Source: Phycisphaeraceae bacterium
GTDB lineage: Bacteria > Planctomycetota > Phycisphaerae > Phycisphaerales > SM1A02
Assembly: GCA_003562195.1 (NCBI GenBank)
Contig: PWVT01000298.1
Coordinates: forward strand, 1-32,212
Length of the DNA: 32,212 bases
Direction of reading: 5' to 3'
A program made the translations under genes and the position numbers. Positions 15,620 to 26,168 of this stretch are shown piece by piece; the first letter of the stretch is position 1; each line of letters opens with the position of its first letter. The notes below the pieces were generated by a model. The model did not search any database. It saw only the letters and a list, made by a program, of their open reading frames with translations, and was not told the DNA's origin.

Positions 15620-16036
15620 ATGACGACGCTCACACGCAATGTGGCCAAGCGCTTTCGCCGTTGGCGGTGGACGTTGCAGTATTGGTGGTCAGCCCCGCAG
15701 CTTCCGGAGCCGCCGGTGATTGTGCAGCGTCGAAGGCAGATGCTGTGGAGCATGGTGCCGTTCGCCATTGCGCTGGCGGTGGTTCCATTTCTCAATGTAT
15801 CCCGCTTCTGGCTGTTCGCAGCGACCATTGCAGCGTTGCTGGCCACGAAGGTCGCGTGGAGCATTGCAGGCGGTCGGTTCCGCAGGCGAGTGGTGGTCAA
15901 CAAGTACAGAGTGTGCACGCAGTGCGGTTATGTACTTCGCGGGTTGCCGGAAGAGAGCCGTTGCCCCGAGTGCGGCGTGGCGTACGAGTTGGCACAAGTC
16001 GAACGCGCTTGGAGAGCCCATCTTTGGCAAGTGTGA
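15620..16036 (+). CDS. Small membrane protein with C-terminal zinc ribbon
   Basis: The 138-residue product begins at ATG 15620 (MTTLTRNVAKRFRRWRW), preceded by GAGGG about 6 bases upstream; the track start at 15581 lacks this. A basic N-terminus is followed by two hydrophobic helices (MVPFAIALAVVPFL and FWLFAATIAALLATKVAWSI), placing both ends probably in the cytoplasm. The C-terminus holds a four-cysteine zinc ribbon, CTQCGYVLRGLPEESRCPECG. I know this CxxCGYxLxGL...CPECG ribbon as a frequent module in planctomycete membrane proteins, without assigned function. It sits between priA and sucA with no obvious partner. It is real by composition, ribosome site and motif; its role is unknown. Confidence 0.78.
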   Translation: MTTLTRNVAKRFRRWRWTLQYWWSAPQLPEPPVIVQRRRQMLWSMVPFAIALAVVPFLNVSRFWLFAATIAALLATKVAWSIAGGRFRRRVVVNKYRVCTQCGYVLRGLPEESRCPECGVAYELAQVERAWRAHLWQV

Positions 16037-16204
16037 AGTTGGCTTGTACATGCTCCAGAGGTCCGCCCAGCCGGTGCCTGGCTCCTCACGTCACATTCCG
16101 ACCAAGTGACCGGCCGTTCAAGCCGATAATTACCGCAAGAGGTGCTAGAATTGGTTTTCGCGCGCCCGCTACGCTGCTTTTTGTCACCAAGAACCGACAT
16201 CCAC

Positions 16205-19057
16205 ATGCCTCAACGCACCCAAGAGACGCCCGAAGGGGCAATGCAACGACCGGACCTTTCCGTCAACGGCTGGAATGCTGAGTACGTGGAAGGCCTGTAT
16301 CGCCAATGGATCGACAACCCTGAATCAGTCGAGCCGCAGTGGCGGCAATTCTTTCAGGGCTTTGACCTTGGCTACCGCGTGCCGACGGACGGCGAGGCGG
16401 CTGCGGAGCCAACTTCTTCAGGAACCATTCAGGTCGCGCACTCGCTGCAGGGCAAAGTCGATTCGTTGATCTATCACTATCGCGACATCGGCCACTTCGC
16501 AGCCGACCTCGATCCGCTCGGCACCAAGCGACCCTACCCGGAATACCTCACCCTCGAGTCATTCGACCTGACCGAGGCGGATCTGGACAAGACCTTCGAT
16601 CCCGGCGTGTTGCCGCTGTCTAACCCCGCGCCGTTGCGCGACATCATCGCGCTGCTGGAGGATACGTACTGCCGGCACATCGGGGTGGAGTATATGCACA
16701 TCCAGGATCGCGAGCGTCGCAGGTGGTTGCAGAACAGGATGGAGCCGACACGCAATCGGCCGGAGCTGCCCAAAGACCAGAAGATGCGCATCCTCAGCGA
16801 TCTCATCGAAGCGGACTGCTTCGAGAACTTCATCAACACGCGATACCGCGGCAAGAAGCGTTTCGGGCTGGACGGTGGTGAATCGCTGATCCCGCTTATG
16901 CAGGAAATGATCGAACGCGGCCCCGATGAAGGCGTCAAGGAGTTCACCATCGGCATGGCCCACCGCGGCCGGCTGAACGTCCTCGCCAACATCATGAACA
17001 AGACCTACGACCAGATCTTCACAGAGTTTGAAGAAGCGTGGGTCGAGGACTTCCTCGAGGGCGGCGGCGATGTGAAATACCACCGCGGATACTCCAGCGA
17101 CAACACCACCGCTGCGGGCGAGCCGATCCGGCTGACGCTTTCGCCAAACCCGTCGCATTTGGAGCACGTGAATCCCGTCGTGCTCGGCCGGGCCCGCGCC
17201 AAGCAGCGATTGCGCAATGATGTCGAACGCAAGCAGTGCGTGCCGATTCTCATTCATGGCGATGCCGCCTTCCCCGCGCAGGGCGTTGTGGCGGAATGTT
17301 TGAACATGGCCAATTTGGACGGGTACACCGTTGGCGGCACCGTGCATGTCATCATCAATAACCAGATCGGCTTCACCACCAACGAGGCAGACGCATTCAG
17401 CGGCAAGTACTGCACAGACATCGCCAAGATGATTGAAGCGCCGATTTTCCATGTCAACGGCGACGATCCCGAGGCCTGTGCGTGGGTTGCGCAGATCGCT
17501 ATGGAATTTCGTCAGCAGTTCAAGACAGACGTGGTTGTTGAAATGTGGTGCTATCGCAAGTACGGCCACAACGAGGGCGATGAGCCGACGTTCACCCAAC
17601 CGCTGATGTACGAGCGCATTCGCAAGCAGCAGCCCGTGCTCAAGAAATACTCCGAGCAACTCATCAGCGAGGGACTGATCACTCAAGACGAAGCGGATCG
17701 GTTGTATCAGGAACTACGCGACAAGCTTGATGAATCTCAGACGCGCACCAAGGAGCAACCCGTTGAGCCGACCATTGGAGCGTTTCGCAATGTCTGGGCC
17801 GACCTGACCGAGGAGTATTCTGACGAGCCGGTGGAGACGGCTGTGAGCGTTGATGCGCTCAAGAAGGTCTCACATGCGCTCGGTCGAGTTCCTGACGATT
17901 TCAACTCTCACAAGAAGCTCAAGAAGCTCCTGGAGCTTCGTGGCAAGGCAATCGACGATGATCTGGCAATGGACTGGGGCATGGGCGAAATGCTCGCCTA
18001 CGGCACGCTGCTGCTGGAAGGCCACGCAGTCCGGTTGACCGGCCAGGATGTGGAGCGCGGCACGTTTAGCCACCGTCATGCAGTGCTGTTCGACCAGAAG
18101 ACGGCTGACGGGTACATCCCACTGAACAACATCTCCGACGGCCAGGCGCGGTTCTGCATTCATAACAGTCCGCTGACGGAATCCGCATGCGTCGGCTTCG
18201 AATACGGCTATTCGTTGAGCGATCCACAGATGCTCATCATCTGGGAGGCACAGTTTGGTGACTTCGTCAACGGTGCGCAGGTCATCATTGACCAGTTCAT
18301 CGCCTCAGCCGAAACCAAGTGGCAGCGGCATTCCGGTATGGTCATGTTCCTCCCGCATGGCTACGAGGGCCAGGGCCCGGAACACTCCTCAGCGCGGCTC
18401 GAACGATGGCTGACGCTCACCGCACGAAACAACATGGTCGTGTGCTATCCAACCACGCCGGCACAGCACTTTCATATGCTCCGCCAGCAGCTCAAGCGCA
18501 AGTTCCGCAAGCCGCTGATCGTCATGACGCCCAAGAGTCTGCTGCGTCATCCCAAGGCGACGAGCCACGTCGCGGAGTTCACCGACGGCACATTCCAGCG
18601 GGTCATAGATGATCCGGCCGTGAAGGACGCAAAGTCGATCAAACGGCTGCTGCTTTGTAGCGGCAAGGTGTACTACGACCTGCTCGCGCATCGCGACGAG
18701 ACCGGCAGCGACGATGTGGCAATCGTTCGCATGGAGCAGTTGTACCCGCTGCCGGATGATCGCATCCAACAGATTCTCAAGCGATATGAGAAGGCCGAAG
18801 TCTTCTGGGTGCAGGAAGAGCCGAAGAACATGGGTGCTTGGCGATATCTTGACGCGACCTTCCGTGAGATTCTCGAATTCAATCTGACTTACGTCGGCCG
18901 CGAGGCAAACTCCTCGCCTGCCGTGGCATCCACGAAGATGCACGCACAGGAGCAGGAAAAGATTATGATCACCGCTCTCGGCCTGCCCAGCAAAGACAAT
19001 GGCATCAAGAAGAAGGCCAAGGTCGACAAGAAGCCAGCCGCAAAGGCCAAGGCCTGA
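16205..19057 (+). CDS. sucA: 2-oxoglutarate dehydrogenase E1 component SucA
   Basis: E1 decarboxylates 2-oxoglutarate with thiamine diphosphate and passes the succinyl group to the lipoyl arm of E2. From ATG 16205 the protein has 950 residues (E. coli 933). ATG 16241 is possible; the GTG track start at 16142 adds non-family sequence. Visible parts are the N-terminal segment [53 protein letters not shown], the ThDP/Mg site [17 protein letters not shown] through [10 protein letters not shown], and [17 protein letters not shown]. The second half contains [12 protein letters not shown] and [11 protein letters not shown]. The last 20 or so residues form an unusual Lys/Ala-rich tail ([16 protein letters not shown]). 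TAGAAT at about 16146 could be a -10 element. sucB follows by 59 bases; no lpd or sucCD is nearby. Confidence 0.95.
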   Translation: MPQRTQETPEGAMQRPDLSVNGWNAEYVEGLYRQWIDNPESVEPQWRQFFQGFDLGYRVPTDGEAAAEPTSSGTIQVAHSLQGKVDSLIYHYRDIGHFAADLDPLGTKRPYPEYLTLESFDLTEADLDKTFDPGVLPLSNPAPLRDIIALLEDTYCRHIGVEYMHIQDRERRRWLQNRMEPTRNRPELPKDQKMRILSDLIEADCFENFINTRYRGKKRFGLDGGESLIPLMQEMIERGPDEGVKEFTIGMAHRGRLNVLANIMNKTYDQIFTEFEEAWVEDFLEGGGDVKYHRGYSSDNTTAAGEPIRLTLSPNPSHLEHVNPVVLGRARAKQRLRNDVERKQCVPILIHGDAAFPAQGVVAECLNMANLDGYTVGGTVHVIINNQIGFTTNEADAFSGKYCTDIAKMIEAPIFHVNGDDPEACAWVAQIAMEFRQQFKTDVVVEMWCYRKYGHNEGDEPTFTQPLMYERIRKQQPVLKKYSEQLISEGLITQDEADRLYQELRDKLDESQTRTKEQPVEPTIGAFRNVWADLTEEYSDEPVETAVSVDALKKVSHALGRVPDDFNSHKKLKKLLELRGKAIDDDLAMDWGMGEMLAYGTLLLEGHAVRLTGQDVERGTFSHRHAVLFDQKTADGYIPLNNISDGQARFCIHNSPLTESACVGFEYGYSLSDPQMLIIWEAQFGDFVNGAQVIIDQFIASAETKWQRHSGMVMFLPHGYEGQGPEHSSARLERWLTLTARNNMVVCYPTTPAQHFHMLRQQLKRKFRKPLIVMTPKSLLRHPKATSHVAEFTDGTFQRVIDDPAVKDAKSIKRLLLCSGKVYYDLLAHRDETGSDDVAIVRMEQLYPLPDDRIQQILKRYEKAEVFWVQEEPKNMGAWRYLDATFREILEFNLTYVGREANSSPAVASTKMHAQEQEKIMITALGLPSKDNGIKKKAKVDKKPAAKAKA

Positions 19058-19116
19058 CGCGGAACCGCCAAGCCCTCACTCCTGACACAAACCCCCGATT
19101 TTCCGCACTCGTCCTC

Positions 19117-20406
19117 ATGCCTGTTGACATCACCATCCCAAGCCCCGGCGAATCGATCACTGAAGTCACCCTCGGTCCCTGGCATAAGTCCTCAGGTGAC
19201 TGGGTTGAGAAGGACGAGACGCTCGTCGAGATCGAATCTGACAAGGTCACCCTCGAAGTGCCCGCCCCTGAATCGGGTGTGTTGAGCGTTTCCGCAAACG
19301 AAGGCGACGAGATGAACGTCGGCGATGTCATTGGTGAGATCGATCCATCTGCCGAGAAACCATCCAAGGACGCATCACAGCAGAGCAAAGCCGAGGATGA
19401 AACGGCTAAGAAGCCCAAACAGACCGATACGAGTGAAGCCGACAAGCGACAGCAATCCGCAGCGACGAACGAAACCGCCACCGCCACGGCCGCTGCCAAC
19501 GGCGGCGACGCACGCGTGACCTCGATGGCTCGCAAGATTGCCGAAGAGCGTGGTGTGAACCTTGCCACCGTCAAGGGAACTGGACCTTCAGGCCGCATCA
19601 CCAAAACCGACGTGTTGCGCGTTCAGGTCAACGGTGATCATGATTCTGGCGACGCCGGCAAGGAGATGGTCACCGCCGCAGGCACACGTGGAACCCGCCG
19701 CGAGAAAATGACCAAGCTTCGCCAGCGCATCGCACAGCGACTGGTCGAAGCCCAGCACAACGCGGCCATGCTCACCACCTTCAATGAGTGTGACATGACC
19801 GCCGTCATGGAACTCCGAAAGCAGCACAAGGAGTCCTTTGCGGAGAAACACGGTGTTGGCCTCGGCTTCATGTCGTTTTTCTCCAAGGCATGTGTCTCTG
19901 CGCTGCAGGCGTTCCCCCGCGTCAATGCGTACATCGTCGGCGAGGGCTCGGCGCTGGAAGTCGAGTATCACGACTACGTCGATATCTCCGTCGCGGTCGG
20001 CACCGACAAGGGGCTGGTCGTCCCGGTGCTGCGCAACGTGGAGTCCATGTCCTTTGCGCAGATCGAGCAGGGCATCAAGCAGCTCGCCACCAAGGCCCGC
20101 GACGGCAAATTGACCGTTGATGACATGACCGGCGGAACGTTCACGATCTCCAACGGCGGCGTGTACGGCTCGCTGAACTCCACGCCGATCCTCAACCCGC
20201 CCCAGTCGGGCATCATTGGTCTGCACAAGATCATGAAGCGACCTGTGGAAGACCCCAACAACCCGGGTCAGGTCGTGCTGCGACCGATGATGTACCTTGC
20301 GTTGAGCTACGACCATCGCATCATTGACGGTGCCGAGGCGGTTGGCTTCCTTGTGCACGTCAAGGAGTGCATCGAACACCCAGAGCGCATGCTCCTCGGC
20401 GTGTGA
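19117..20406 (+). CDS. sucB: Dihydrolipoyllysine-residue succinyltransferase (2-OGDH E2) SucB
   Basis: E2 forms the core of the 2-oxoglutarate dehydrogenase complex and transfers succinyl to CoA. The 429-residue product has one lipoyl domain (residues 1-78) with the modified lysine in [15 protein letters not shown] charged and Ala-rich linker (about 79-130) and a peripheral-subunit-binding domain ([33 protein letters not shown]) follow. The catalytic domain starts at about residue 185 and has the active-site motif [15 protein letters not shown]. Its length and the [27 protein letters not shown] stretch fit SucB rather than pyruvate-dehydrogenase E2. Adjacency to sucA fixes the substrate. The E3 subunit must be encoded elsewhere. 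No ribosome site is clear before ATG 19117. Confidence 0.95.
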   Translation: MPVDITIPSPGESITEVTLGPWHKSSGDWVEKDETLVEIESDKVTLEVPAPESGVLSVSANEGDEMNVGDVIGEIDPSAEKPSKDASQQSKAEDETAKKPKQTDTSEADKRQQSAATNETATATAAANGGDARVTSMARKIAEERGVNLATVKGTGPSGRITKTDVLRVQVNGDHDSGDAGKEMVTAAGTRGTRREKMTKLRQRIAQRLVEAQHNAAMLTTFNECDMTAVMELRKQHKESFAEKHGVGLGFMSFFSKACVSALQAFPRVNAYIVGEGSALEVEYHDYVDISVAVGTDKGLVVPVLRNVESMSFAQIEQGIKQLATKARDGKLTVDDMTGGTFTISNGGVYGSLNSTPILNPPQSGIIGLHKIMKRPVEDPNNPGQVVLRPMMYLALSYDHRIIDGAEAVGFLVHVKECIEHPERMLLGV

Positions 20407-20453
20407 CCTGTTCCAAGCGCGGCCGTAGCGAAGCGAAGGCCATGGTCGCGCCC

Positions 20454-20467
20454 TACACTGGCGTACA
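20454..20467 (+). promoter_or_regulatory. Possible -10 element close to the carA start
   Basis: TACACT ends 7 bases before ATG 20467, the same hexamer and spacing as in front of priA. It would give a leaderless or nearly leaderless carA transcript and no Shine-Dalgarno is present. A 4/6 match to TATAAT is weak evidence alone. Confidence 0.3.
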
Positions 20468-21684
20468 TGTCCGCGAAAACTCCCCAGAAACCCGCGCGCC
20501 TCGCCCTCGCAGACGGCACCGTCTTCACCGGACTTGCTTTCGGCGCGGTCGACGCGCCTGACGCAATCGGCGAAGTCGTCTTCAATACCGCCATGACCGG
20601 CTATCAGGAAGCGCTCACCGATCCGAGCTACGCCGGTCAGATTCTCACAATGACCTCGCCGATGATCGGCAACTACGGCGTTTCGCCGGAGGATGTCGAA
20701 TCCGGCAAGCCCCAGGTCGCCGGCTTTGTCATTCGTGAACTTGCGCGGGTGAGATCCAATCACCGCGCGCAAATGGATCTCGCTGAGTGGCTGTCCCAGC
20801 ACGGCGTGATCGGCATTCAGGCCGTGGACACTCGAGCGCTCGTGAGGCGACTGCGTGAACATGGAGCGATGAACGGCCTGATCAGTCTCGACTCCTCCGC
20901 AACTGACGCCCAGCTCGTGCAGAGAGCGGGAGACAGCCCCTCAATGGCTGGGCAGAATCTGGCTGCGAAACTCAGCCCAAGCGAGGCATACGACTGGTCG
21001 GAGACCCTTGGTGATTGGAAGTTGCCGCACCAGGTTGGTGCAGCCGCGGTTGATCGACCGTTGCGAGTGCTTGCGCTGGATTGCGGCGCCAAGCACAACA
21101 TCTATCGCAATCTGGCTGAACGCGGCTGTGATGTCCATGCGGTGCCGCATGATGTCTCGGCAGAGCAGATTCTGGCGATGAAACCCGACGGACTGTTCAT
21201 TTCCAACGGCCCCGGCGATCCGTCTGCTGTGCAAGCAACCATTGAGACACTGCGCGACGTGGCGGGGGAGGTGCCGACTTTCGGGATTTGTCTTGGCCAC
21301 CAGTTGCTCGCGCTGGCACTGGGCGCAAAGACTTACAAGCTGAAGTTCGGACACCGTGGAGCAAATCAGCCCGTTCGAAACATCCTGACCGGCCAGGTAG
21401 AGATCACCAGCCAGAATCACGGTTTTTGTGTTGATGGTGATTCACTGGCGGAAATTGGCTGCGAACCGACCCACATCCACCTTAATGATGGCACGCTGGC
21501 GGGGTTTCGACATACGTCCAAGCCGATTTTCAGTGTGCAGCATCACCCCGAGGCCTCACCCGGGCCCCACGACGCTTGCTACCTCTTTGATTGTTTCGTG
21601 GAAATGATGCGATCCGGTCAGCCGCTGGATGCGAATATGATGCGGCGGGCGGTCCAACAGCAGCGTACCGCCAAAATGGTGTGA
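20467..21684 (+). CDS. carA: Carbamoyl-phosphate synthase small (glutaminase) subunit CarA
   Basis: CarA releases ammonia from glutamine for the CarB subunit, feeding arginine and pyrimidine synthesis. The 405-residue product shows the CarA N-terminal domain (ALADGTVFTGLAFGA, GEVVFNTAMTGYQEALTDPSYAGQI, GIQAVDTRALVRRLREHGAMNG). A class I amidotransferase domain follows: the oxyanion region FISNGPGDPSAV, the nucleophile in FGICLGHQLLALALGA, FGHRGANQPV, and the His-Glu pair in FSVQHHPEASPGPHD. E. coli CarA is 382 residues, so there is no major change. It follows sucB by 60 bases but may have its own promoter (see the TACACT entry). carB is not in the window. Confidence 0.95.
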   Translation: MSAKTPQKPARLALADGTVFTGLAFGAVDAPDAIGEVVFNTAMTGYQEALTDPSYAGQILTMTSPMIGNYGVSPEDVESGKPQVAGFVIRELARVRSNHRAQMDLAEWLSQHGVIGIQAVDTRALVRRLREHGAMNGLISLDSSATDAQLVQRAGDSPSMAGQNLAAKLSPSEAYDWSETLGDWKLPHQVGAAAVDRPLRVLALDCGAKHNIYRNLAERGCDVHAVPHDVSAEQILAMKPDGLFISNGPGDPSAVQATIETLRDVAGEVPTFGICLGHQLLALALGAKTYKLKFGHRGANQPVRNILTGQVEITSQNHGFCVDGDSLAEIGCEPTHIHLNDGTLAGFRHTSKPIFSVQHHPEASPGPHDACYLFDCFVEMMRSGQPLDANMMRRAVQQQRTAKMV

Positions 21685-21893
21685 TCCAGATTGAATCAGC
21701 GATTCGGTCGAGCGAATGCGTAGATGAAGTCCTGATTGCGGCTTGCGAACGTTTTGCCTGCAAAGTAGTCTGGTGCGTCGTCAGTCAATCTGGTACGTTG
21801 ATCGCAGCGTGTTTACTGTGTGTTCAACCTGAAATTTTGCGTTAGACTTTGCGAATTGGCCAGACGCCCGGCCGCTCGCTTAGGGAGATACGA

Positions 21894-24743
21894 ATGAAGA
21901 TGTTTGCAGAACGACGTCTCTGGTCGCTTGCCACCGCAGGCCTGGTGGGAATTGCGATCGGCACTCTGCCGTGTACAGCCCTCGGAGTGTCCCACAGTGA
22001 GGCGGCCAAGGATGAGCAGCGAGATGACGAAGTCAATCGCGCCAAGGGCGAAGCGGCGTTGGAAGATGGCAAGCGACATGCTGCTGCAGGTCGCTGGCGA
22101 CAGGCGGCCGATGCATTCACGACCGCACTCACGCATATGCCTGACAACGAACAAGCCAGGGAAGGGCTTGACCGTGCGATGACAATGGTCGATCAGGGAA
22201 CCTCGCTGCCGGAGATCGAAGCTGAACGCGAGCGCCAGCGCCAGCGAGCAATTGTTGAATTTGAAGACGCGTACGAACGATCGCGTGCCGCCCTACGCCG
22301 CGAAGATTTTTCAAGCGCTCAACAGAACATTCTGACTGCAAAGATCCGTCTCGATCGTGCCCGAACGTTCCTGCGTGAAGCCGAGCATGCCCGGATGACT
22401 GGGCAAGCTGATCAGTTGCTGAGCGAAATTGAGCAGGCGCGTGCAGCGCACCGGCTGCTGCAAGATGAACAACAGCGCCGTGAAGCTGAGCGGCAGCAGC
22501 GGGATGAGCAAGAACGCGCCCGCCAGCAGCGGCAGGCGGTTATCAATGAGAATCTCGTGCGTGTGCGTCAACTGCAAATGGAACTCAAGTACGCTGAGGC
22601 CCTGCAGGTCATTGACGAAATTCTGTTCATTGATGAACTGAATCCTGCAGCTTTGGCACTGCGAGACATAATCCAGACCAGCGAACTGTATCGCGAATAT
22701 GCCGAAGTCCAGAGACAGCGCAATCGCTCCTACGGCAATATCGCGCTTGAAAATCAGCGGGCACTGGTCGCACCGGATCGCAATATTGATGGTCCCGGCT
22801 TGCGTTCCGCAGATGGCCTGATGCAGTATCCAGAGGATTGGCCTCAACTGAGCATGCGCCGCTCGTATGACGGCGGTTTTCGCGATACGCCAGCCGACCG
22901 TGCTGTCGCCCAGCGACTTCGTGACACCACGATCCCGGTCGATTTTTCCAATAACACATTGGAACAGGTCATCAATTTCGTAGCTCAAGTTACAGGATTG
23001 AACATCTACGTCGACTGGCGAGCTCTCAATCTCGTAGGCATCGATCGTGATGACGAAGTGACGCTGCAACTGACGGAACTTCCCGTCGAAACTGCGCTGC
23101 AGCGTGTGCTTGAGCAGATCGGTGACGATTTTGAGCGACCGCAGTATGCCATTCAGGATGGCATGCTCACTATCTCCAGCGACGAAGCACTGCGACGTCG
23201 TACCGTGACATTGGTCTACGACATCCAAGACCTGCTGTTTGAAGTGCCCATCTTCGACAACGCTCCGCAATTTGACCTTAACCAGGCCCTTGATCAGGGC
23301 GGCGGCGGCGGAGGTGGCGGCGGCGGCGGCGGTGGTGGCCGCGGCGGCGGTGGTGGCGGCGGCGGTGGTGGTGGTGGCCTCTTTGGCGAGCCTGGCCAGG
23401 AGCGCGAACGCCGTACCCGTGAAGAGCTGATCGATCAGATCGTTGCCATCATTCAAGAGAGTGTCGATCCTGACGGTTGGCGTGAACTCGGTGGCGATAC
23501 CGGCTCCCTGCAGGAACTGAACGGTAACCTCATCATCAACAACACACCGGGCAACCACCGCGAAATCGATGGATTGCTCTCAATGCTGCGAGAAATTCGT
23601 GACTTGCAGATCAATGTCGAAACGCGCGTGCTCGAAGTCTCCACGAACTGGTTTGAGCAAATCGGCGTTGACCTTGATTTGTACTTCAACACGAATAACG
23701 ACATGTGGCGACGCGCTCGTCAAGCCGATCCCAACTTCCAGTTGGCGGATTTTTTCGGGCCGCAGGGCCAGCTTCGTAATCCTGTCGTGTTCGGCAGCGT
23801 TAATCAGCTTGAAGCGGCGAATGATCCGCTGAATCCGATCAACGCCATCGCCAGTGGCTCGTCCATCGGTATTCCAGATGACACCGGCCAAAACATTGCC
23901 TACATCACTGGTCCGGTCGGTGCTCCGGTGCGAAACCGTCGTGGCTTCGCGCCCATTGGCATGACGCAGAACTCGTTGAACATGGCGAACGAACTCGCTG
24001 GCCTCTCCGGCTTTGCAGCAACCGCAATGGCTGTCGGCCCGGCTGCATCAGTTGGTCTGCAATTCCTTGATGACATCCAAGTGGACTTGCTCATTGAAGC
24101 GACTCAGGCAGACCGTCGTTCCGTCGTACTGAGTGCCCCAAGGTTGACGTTCTTCAACGGCGGTGATGCATGGATTGCTGTGGCTACTGGTACGACTTTC
24201 GTGTCGTCTCTTGAAGCAGTCGTGGCAGAAGGCGGTGTGGCTTTCCGTCCCATCATCGATCGTGTGTTTGACGGTTTCGTAATGCACATTCACGGTGTGA
24301 TTTCGGCTGACCGTCGATATGTCACCCTTGCCGTGCGATTTGACTCGGCAGAGCTGGTCGAAATGGTTCCCGCAACGGCTCGTGCACAGGCCCGAGGTGG
24401 CGGCGACTTTGGCGGCGGTGTGGCTGATGCGTTTGAAGGCGATTTCGAGTTGCCTGTGCTCTCCGGCCAAAATATCCGAACGGCCGTTTCCGTTCCTGAT
24501 AAGGGCACGCTGTTGCTCGGTGGCGCGCGAACTATCAGCGAGATTGAGGTCGAAACCGGCGTGCCGGTCCTCTCAAAGATTCCCTTTATCAATCGGTTCT
24601 TCACGAACCGGATTACCTCGAAGGATGAGTCTTCATTGCTGATTCTCATTCGTCCGGAAATCATTATCCAGCAGGAGAATGAGGACATGCTCTTCCCCGG
24701 CCTCTCCGACACGCTCGGAACCGGTAGTTCAATGATGCGATAA
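21894..24743 (+). CDS. Secretin-family outer-membrane protein (GspD/PilQ-like) with poly-Gly linker
   Basis: The start is ATG 21894 (GGGAG 7 bases upstream); the track TTG 21849 is rejected. The 949-residue product has a signal peptide and a TPR-like helical region (RWRQAADAFTTALTHMPDNEQAREGL). A long Gln/Arg/Glu coiled coil spans about residues 105-270, with a second repeat-like segment (KYAEALQVIDEILFIDELNPAALAL). An STN/N0 domain lies at about 345-440 (IPVDFSNNTLEQVINFVAQVTGL), then IQDLLFEVPIFDNAPQFDLN, Gly14-Arg-Gly12 (469-495) and an N1-like module. The C-terminal secretin domain is at about 720-949 (VVLSAPRLTFFNGGDAWIAV ... VPVLSKIPFINRFFTNR). Secretins are multimeric export channels of type II, type IV pilus or related systems. 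No gsp or pil genes are adjacent, so its system is unknown. It is paralogous to the protein at 11989-13005. Confidence 0.88.
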   Translation: MKMFAERRLWSLATAGLVGIAIGTLPCTALGVSHSEAAKDEQRDDEVNRAKGEAALEDGKRHAAAGRWRQAADAFTTALTHMPDNEQAREGLDRAMTMVDQGTSLPEIEAERERQRQRAIVEFEDAYERSRAALRREDFSSAQQNILTAKIRLDRARTFLREAEHARMTGQADQLLSEIEQARAAHRLLQDEQQRREAERQQRDEQERARQQRQAVINENLVRVRQLQMELKYAEALQVIDEILFIDELNPAALALRDIIQTSELYREYAEVQRQRNRSYGNIALENQRALVAPDRNIDGPGLRSADGLMQYPEDWPQLSMRRSYDGGFRDTPADRAVAQRLRDTTIPVDFSNNTLEQVINFVAQVTGLNIYVDWRALNLVGIDRDDEVTLQLTELPVETALQRVLEQIGDDFERPQYAIQDGMLTISSDEALRRRTVTLVYDIQDLLFEVPIFDNAPQFDLNQALDQGGGGGGGGGGGGGGRGGGGGGGGGGGGLFGEPGQERERRTREELIDQIVAIIQESVDPDGWRELGGDTGSLQELNGNLIINNTPGNHREIDGLLSMLREIRDLQINVETRVLEVSTNWFEQIGVDLDLYFNTNNDMWRRARQADPNFQLADFFGPQGQLRNPVVFGSVNQLEAANDPLNPINAIASGSSIGIPDDTGQNIAYITGPVGAPVRNRRGFAPIGMTQNSLNMANELAGLSGFAATAMAVGPAASVGLQFLDDIQVDLLIEATQADRRSVVLSAPRLTFFNGGDAWIAVATGTTFVSSLEAVVAEGGVAFRPIIDRVFDGFVMHIHGVISADRRYVTLAVRFDSAELVEMVPATARAQARGGGDFGGGVADAFEGDFELPVLSGQNIRTAVSVPDKGTLLLGGARTISEIEVETGVPVLSKIPFINRFFTNRITSKDESSLLILIRPEIIIQQENEDMLFPGLSDTLGTGSSMMR
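23298..23378 (+). repeat. GGN tract encoding Gly14-Arg-Gly12
   Basis: There are 27 codons: fourteen Gly codons, CGC, then twelve Gly codons, mostly GGC and GGT. The residue pattern is identical to that in the short paralogue at 12370-12450 while codon choice differs. Confidence 0.9.
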
Positions 24744-24780
24744 CGTTCGCTGCACAGAACTGCAAACTTTGTATATCCAG

Positions 24781-24811
24781 CATTCGCCCCCGGCATGTCC
24801 GGGGGCGAATG
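24781..24811 (+). terminator. Strong GC-rich hairpin after the secretin gene
   Basis: CATTCGCCCCCGG and CCGGGGGCGAATG form a 13-base perfect stem with a 5-base loop, 37 bases after the secretin stop codon. AAATTAACA follows instead of a T-run, so it is probably a terminator of reduced efficiency or a 3' stabilising structure. Confidence 0.6.
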
Positions 24812-24857
24812 AAATTAACAGTCGCCCTAAATCGCGCAGCCCACCAACAATACAGCC

Positions 24858-26132
24858 ATGCCATTGATTAACGAACACTACCTCAAGCTTGCCGGTGGTT
24901 ACCTCTTTCCGGAGATCGACCGCCGAGTACAGGCCTATGTCCACGATCATCCTGAATCTGCCGCCCACGTAATTCGTTGTGGCATTGGGGATGTCACTGA
25001 GCCGCTACCGCTTGCTGTACGTGAAGCGATGCATAAAGCTGTCGATGAAATGGGGGTCCGAGAGACATTCAAGGGGTATGGTCCACCGTTCGGTCACGAG
25101 TTCATCCGGAAAGCCATCGCGAAGAATGATTTCCAGGATTACGGACTTGATGTGGAAGCCGATGAGATTTTCCTGTCAGATGGCTCCAAGGGTGATTGCG
25201 GAGCAGTACTGGACATTCTTGCCAATGACGGGGCAAACCGAATTGGTATTACAGACCCTGTCTACCCGGTGTACGTCGATACCAATGTCATGGTCGGCAA
25301 TACCGGGCCGGCGAAAGAAGGCGGTGGATATGAAGAGTTGGTGTACCTGCCGTGTATTGCCGAGCACAATTTCGTTCCGGAGATTCCCAAGCAGTCACTT
25401 GATGTCATCTACTTGTGCTATCCGAACAATCCGACGGGTTCCATGATTACGCGTGACCAGCTTACTGCCTGGGTCCGCTACGCATTGGCAAACAACGCGG
25501 TCATTCTCTACGACGTGGCATACCAGGCATTTTTGCGAGATCCGTCCGGCGAATTGCCACGTTCGATTTATGAGATACACGGCGCCAATCGGTGCGCGAT
25601 GGAGTTCCACAGCTTCTCGAAGGACGGCGGATTCACCGGCCTGCGGTGCGGCTACACCGTTTGTCCGAAGGAACTCAAAGGCCGTCGGTCTGATGGTGAA
25701 GAGGTGTCCATGCACCGGCTTTGGAGCCGACGGTGGAGTACCAAGTCGAACGGGGTGTCCTACATCGTGCAGCGGGCGGCAGAAGCGATGTACTCAGAAG
25801 CGGGTAAGGAACAGGTCAGAGCCCTGATTGATTTCTACTTAGGTAATGCTGCAATTCTGCGTGAAGGGTGTGAGGCGATGGGTCTGGAGGTGTACGGCGG
25901 AATCAACGCGCCGTATGTCTGGGTTGGTTGTCCTGACGGGGTTGATTCCTGGGGGATGTTTGACCGGATGCTTGAACAGGCCAATGTGGTGGTGACACCG
26001 GGATCGGGCTTTGGTCGCTGCGGTGAGGGATATTTCAGAATTTCCGCATTCAACAGCCGCGAGAATGTCGAAGAAGTTGTGCGAAGGATGAAGGCGATGG
26101 CGGATCAGGGTGAGCCGCTGCATACTTCATGA
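24858..26132 (+). CDS. dapL: LL-diaminopimelate aminotransferase DapL
   Basis: DapL converts tetrahydrodipicolinate directly to LL-diaminopimelate using glutamate, bypassing the acylated DapD/C/E intermediates. It supplies lysine and peptidoglycan precursor. The 424-residue fold-type I PLP enzyme shows [80 protein letters not shown], the PLP lysine in [15 protein letters not shown] and [12 protein letters not shown]. These follow DapL of plants and chlamydiae closely; most homologues have SFSKTAGFTG, so Thr-Ala to Asp-Gly next to the lysine is a small deviation. It is the typical DapL length (about 410). The start codon has no obvious ribosome site. It follows the secretin hairpin and precedes a PLP-dependent dehydratase/racemase gene by 36 bases. 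Confidence 0.95.
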   Translation: MPLINEHYLKLAGGYLFPEIDRRVQAYVHDHPESAAHVIRCGIGDVTEPLPLAVREAMHKAVDEMGVRETFKGYGPPFGHEFIRKAIAKNDFQDYGLDVEADEIFLSDGSKGDCGAVLDILANDGANRIGITDPVYPVYVDTNVMVGNTGPAKEGGGYEELVYLPCIAEHNFVPEIPKQSLDVIYLCYPNNPTGSMITRDQLTAWVRYALANNAVILYDVAYQAFLRDPSGELPRSIYEIHGANRCAMEFHSFSKDGGFTGLRCGYTVCPKELKGRRSDGEEVSMHRLWSRRWSTKSNGVSYIVQRAAEAMYSEAGKEQVRALIDFYLGNAAILREGCEAMGLEVYGGINAPYVWVGCPDGVDSWGMFDRMLEQANVVVTPGSGFGRCGEGYFRISAFNSRENVEEVVRRMKAMADQGEPLHTS

Positions 26133-26168
26133 AGAACTGACCCCATCGACGGACTGCCAAGATCGCCT

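Noticed and set aside
16559-17686. Minus-strand 375-residue ORF within sucA
   Set aside because: Antisense shadow of a highly conserved GC-rich gene with no start signal or recognisable domain; the same applies to 19588-20862 opposite sucB.
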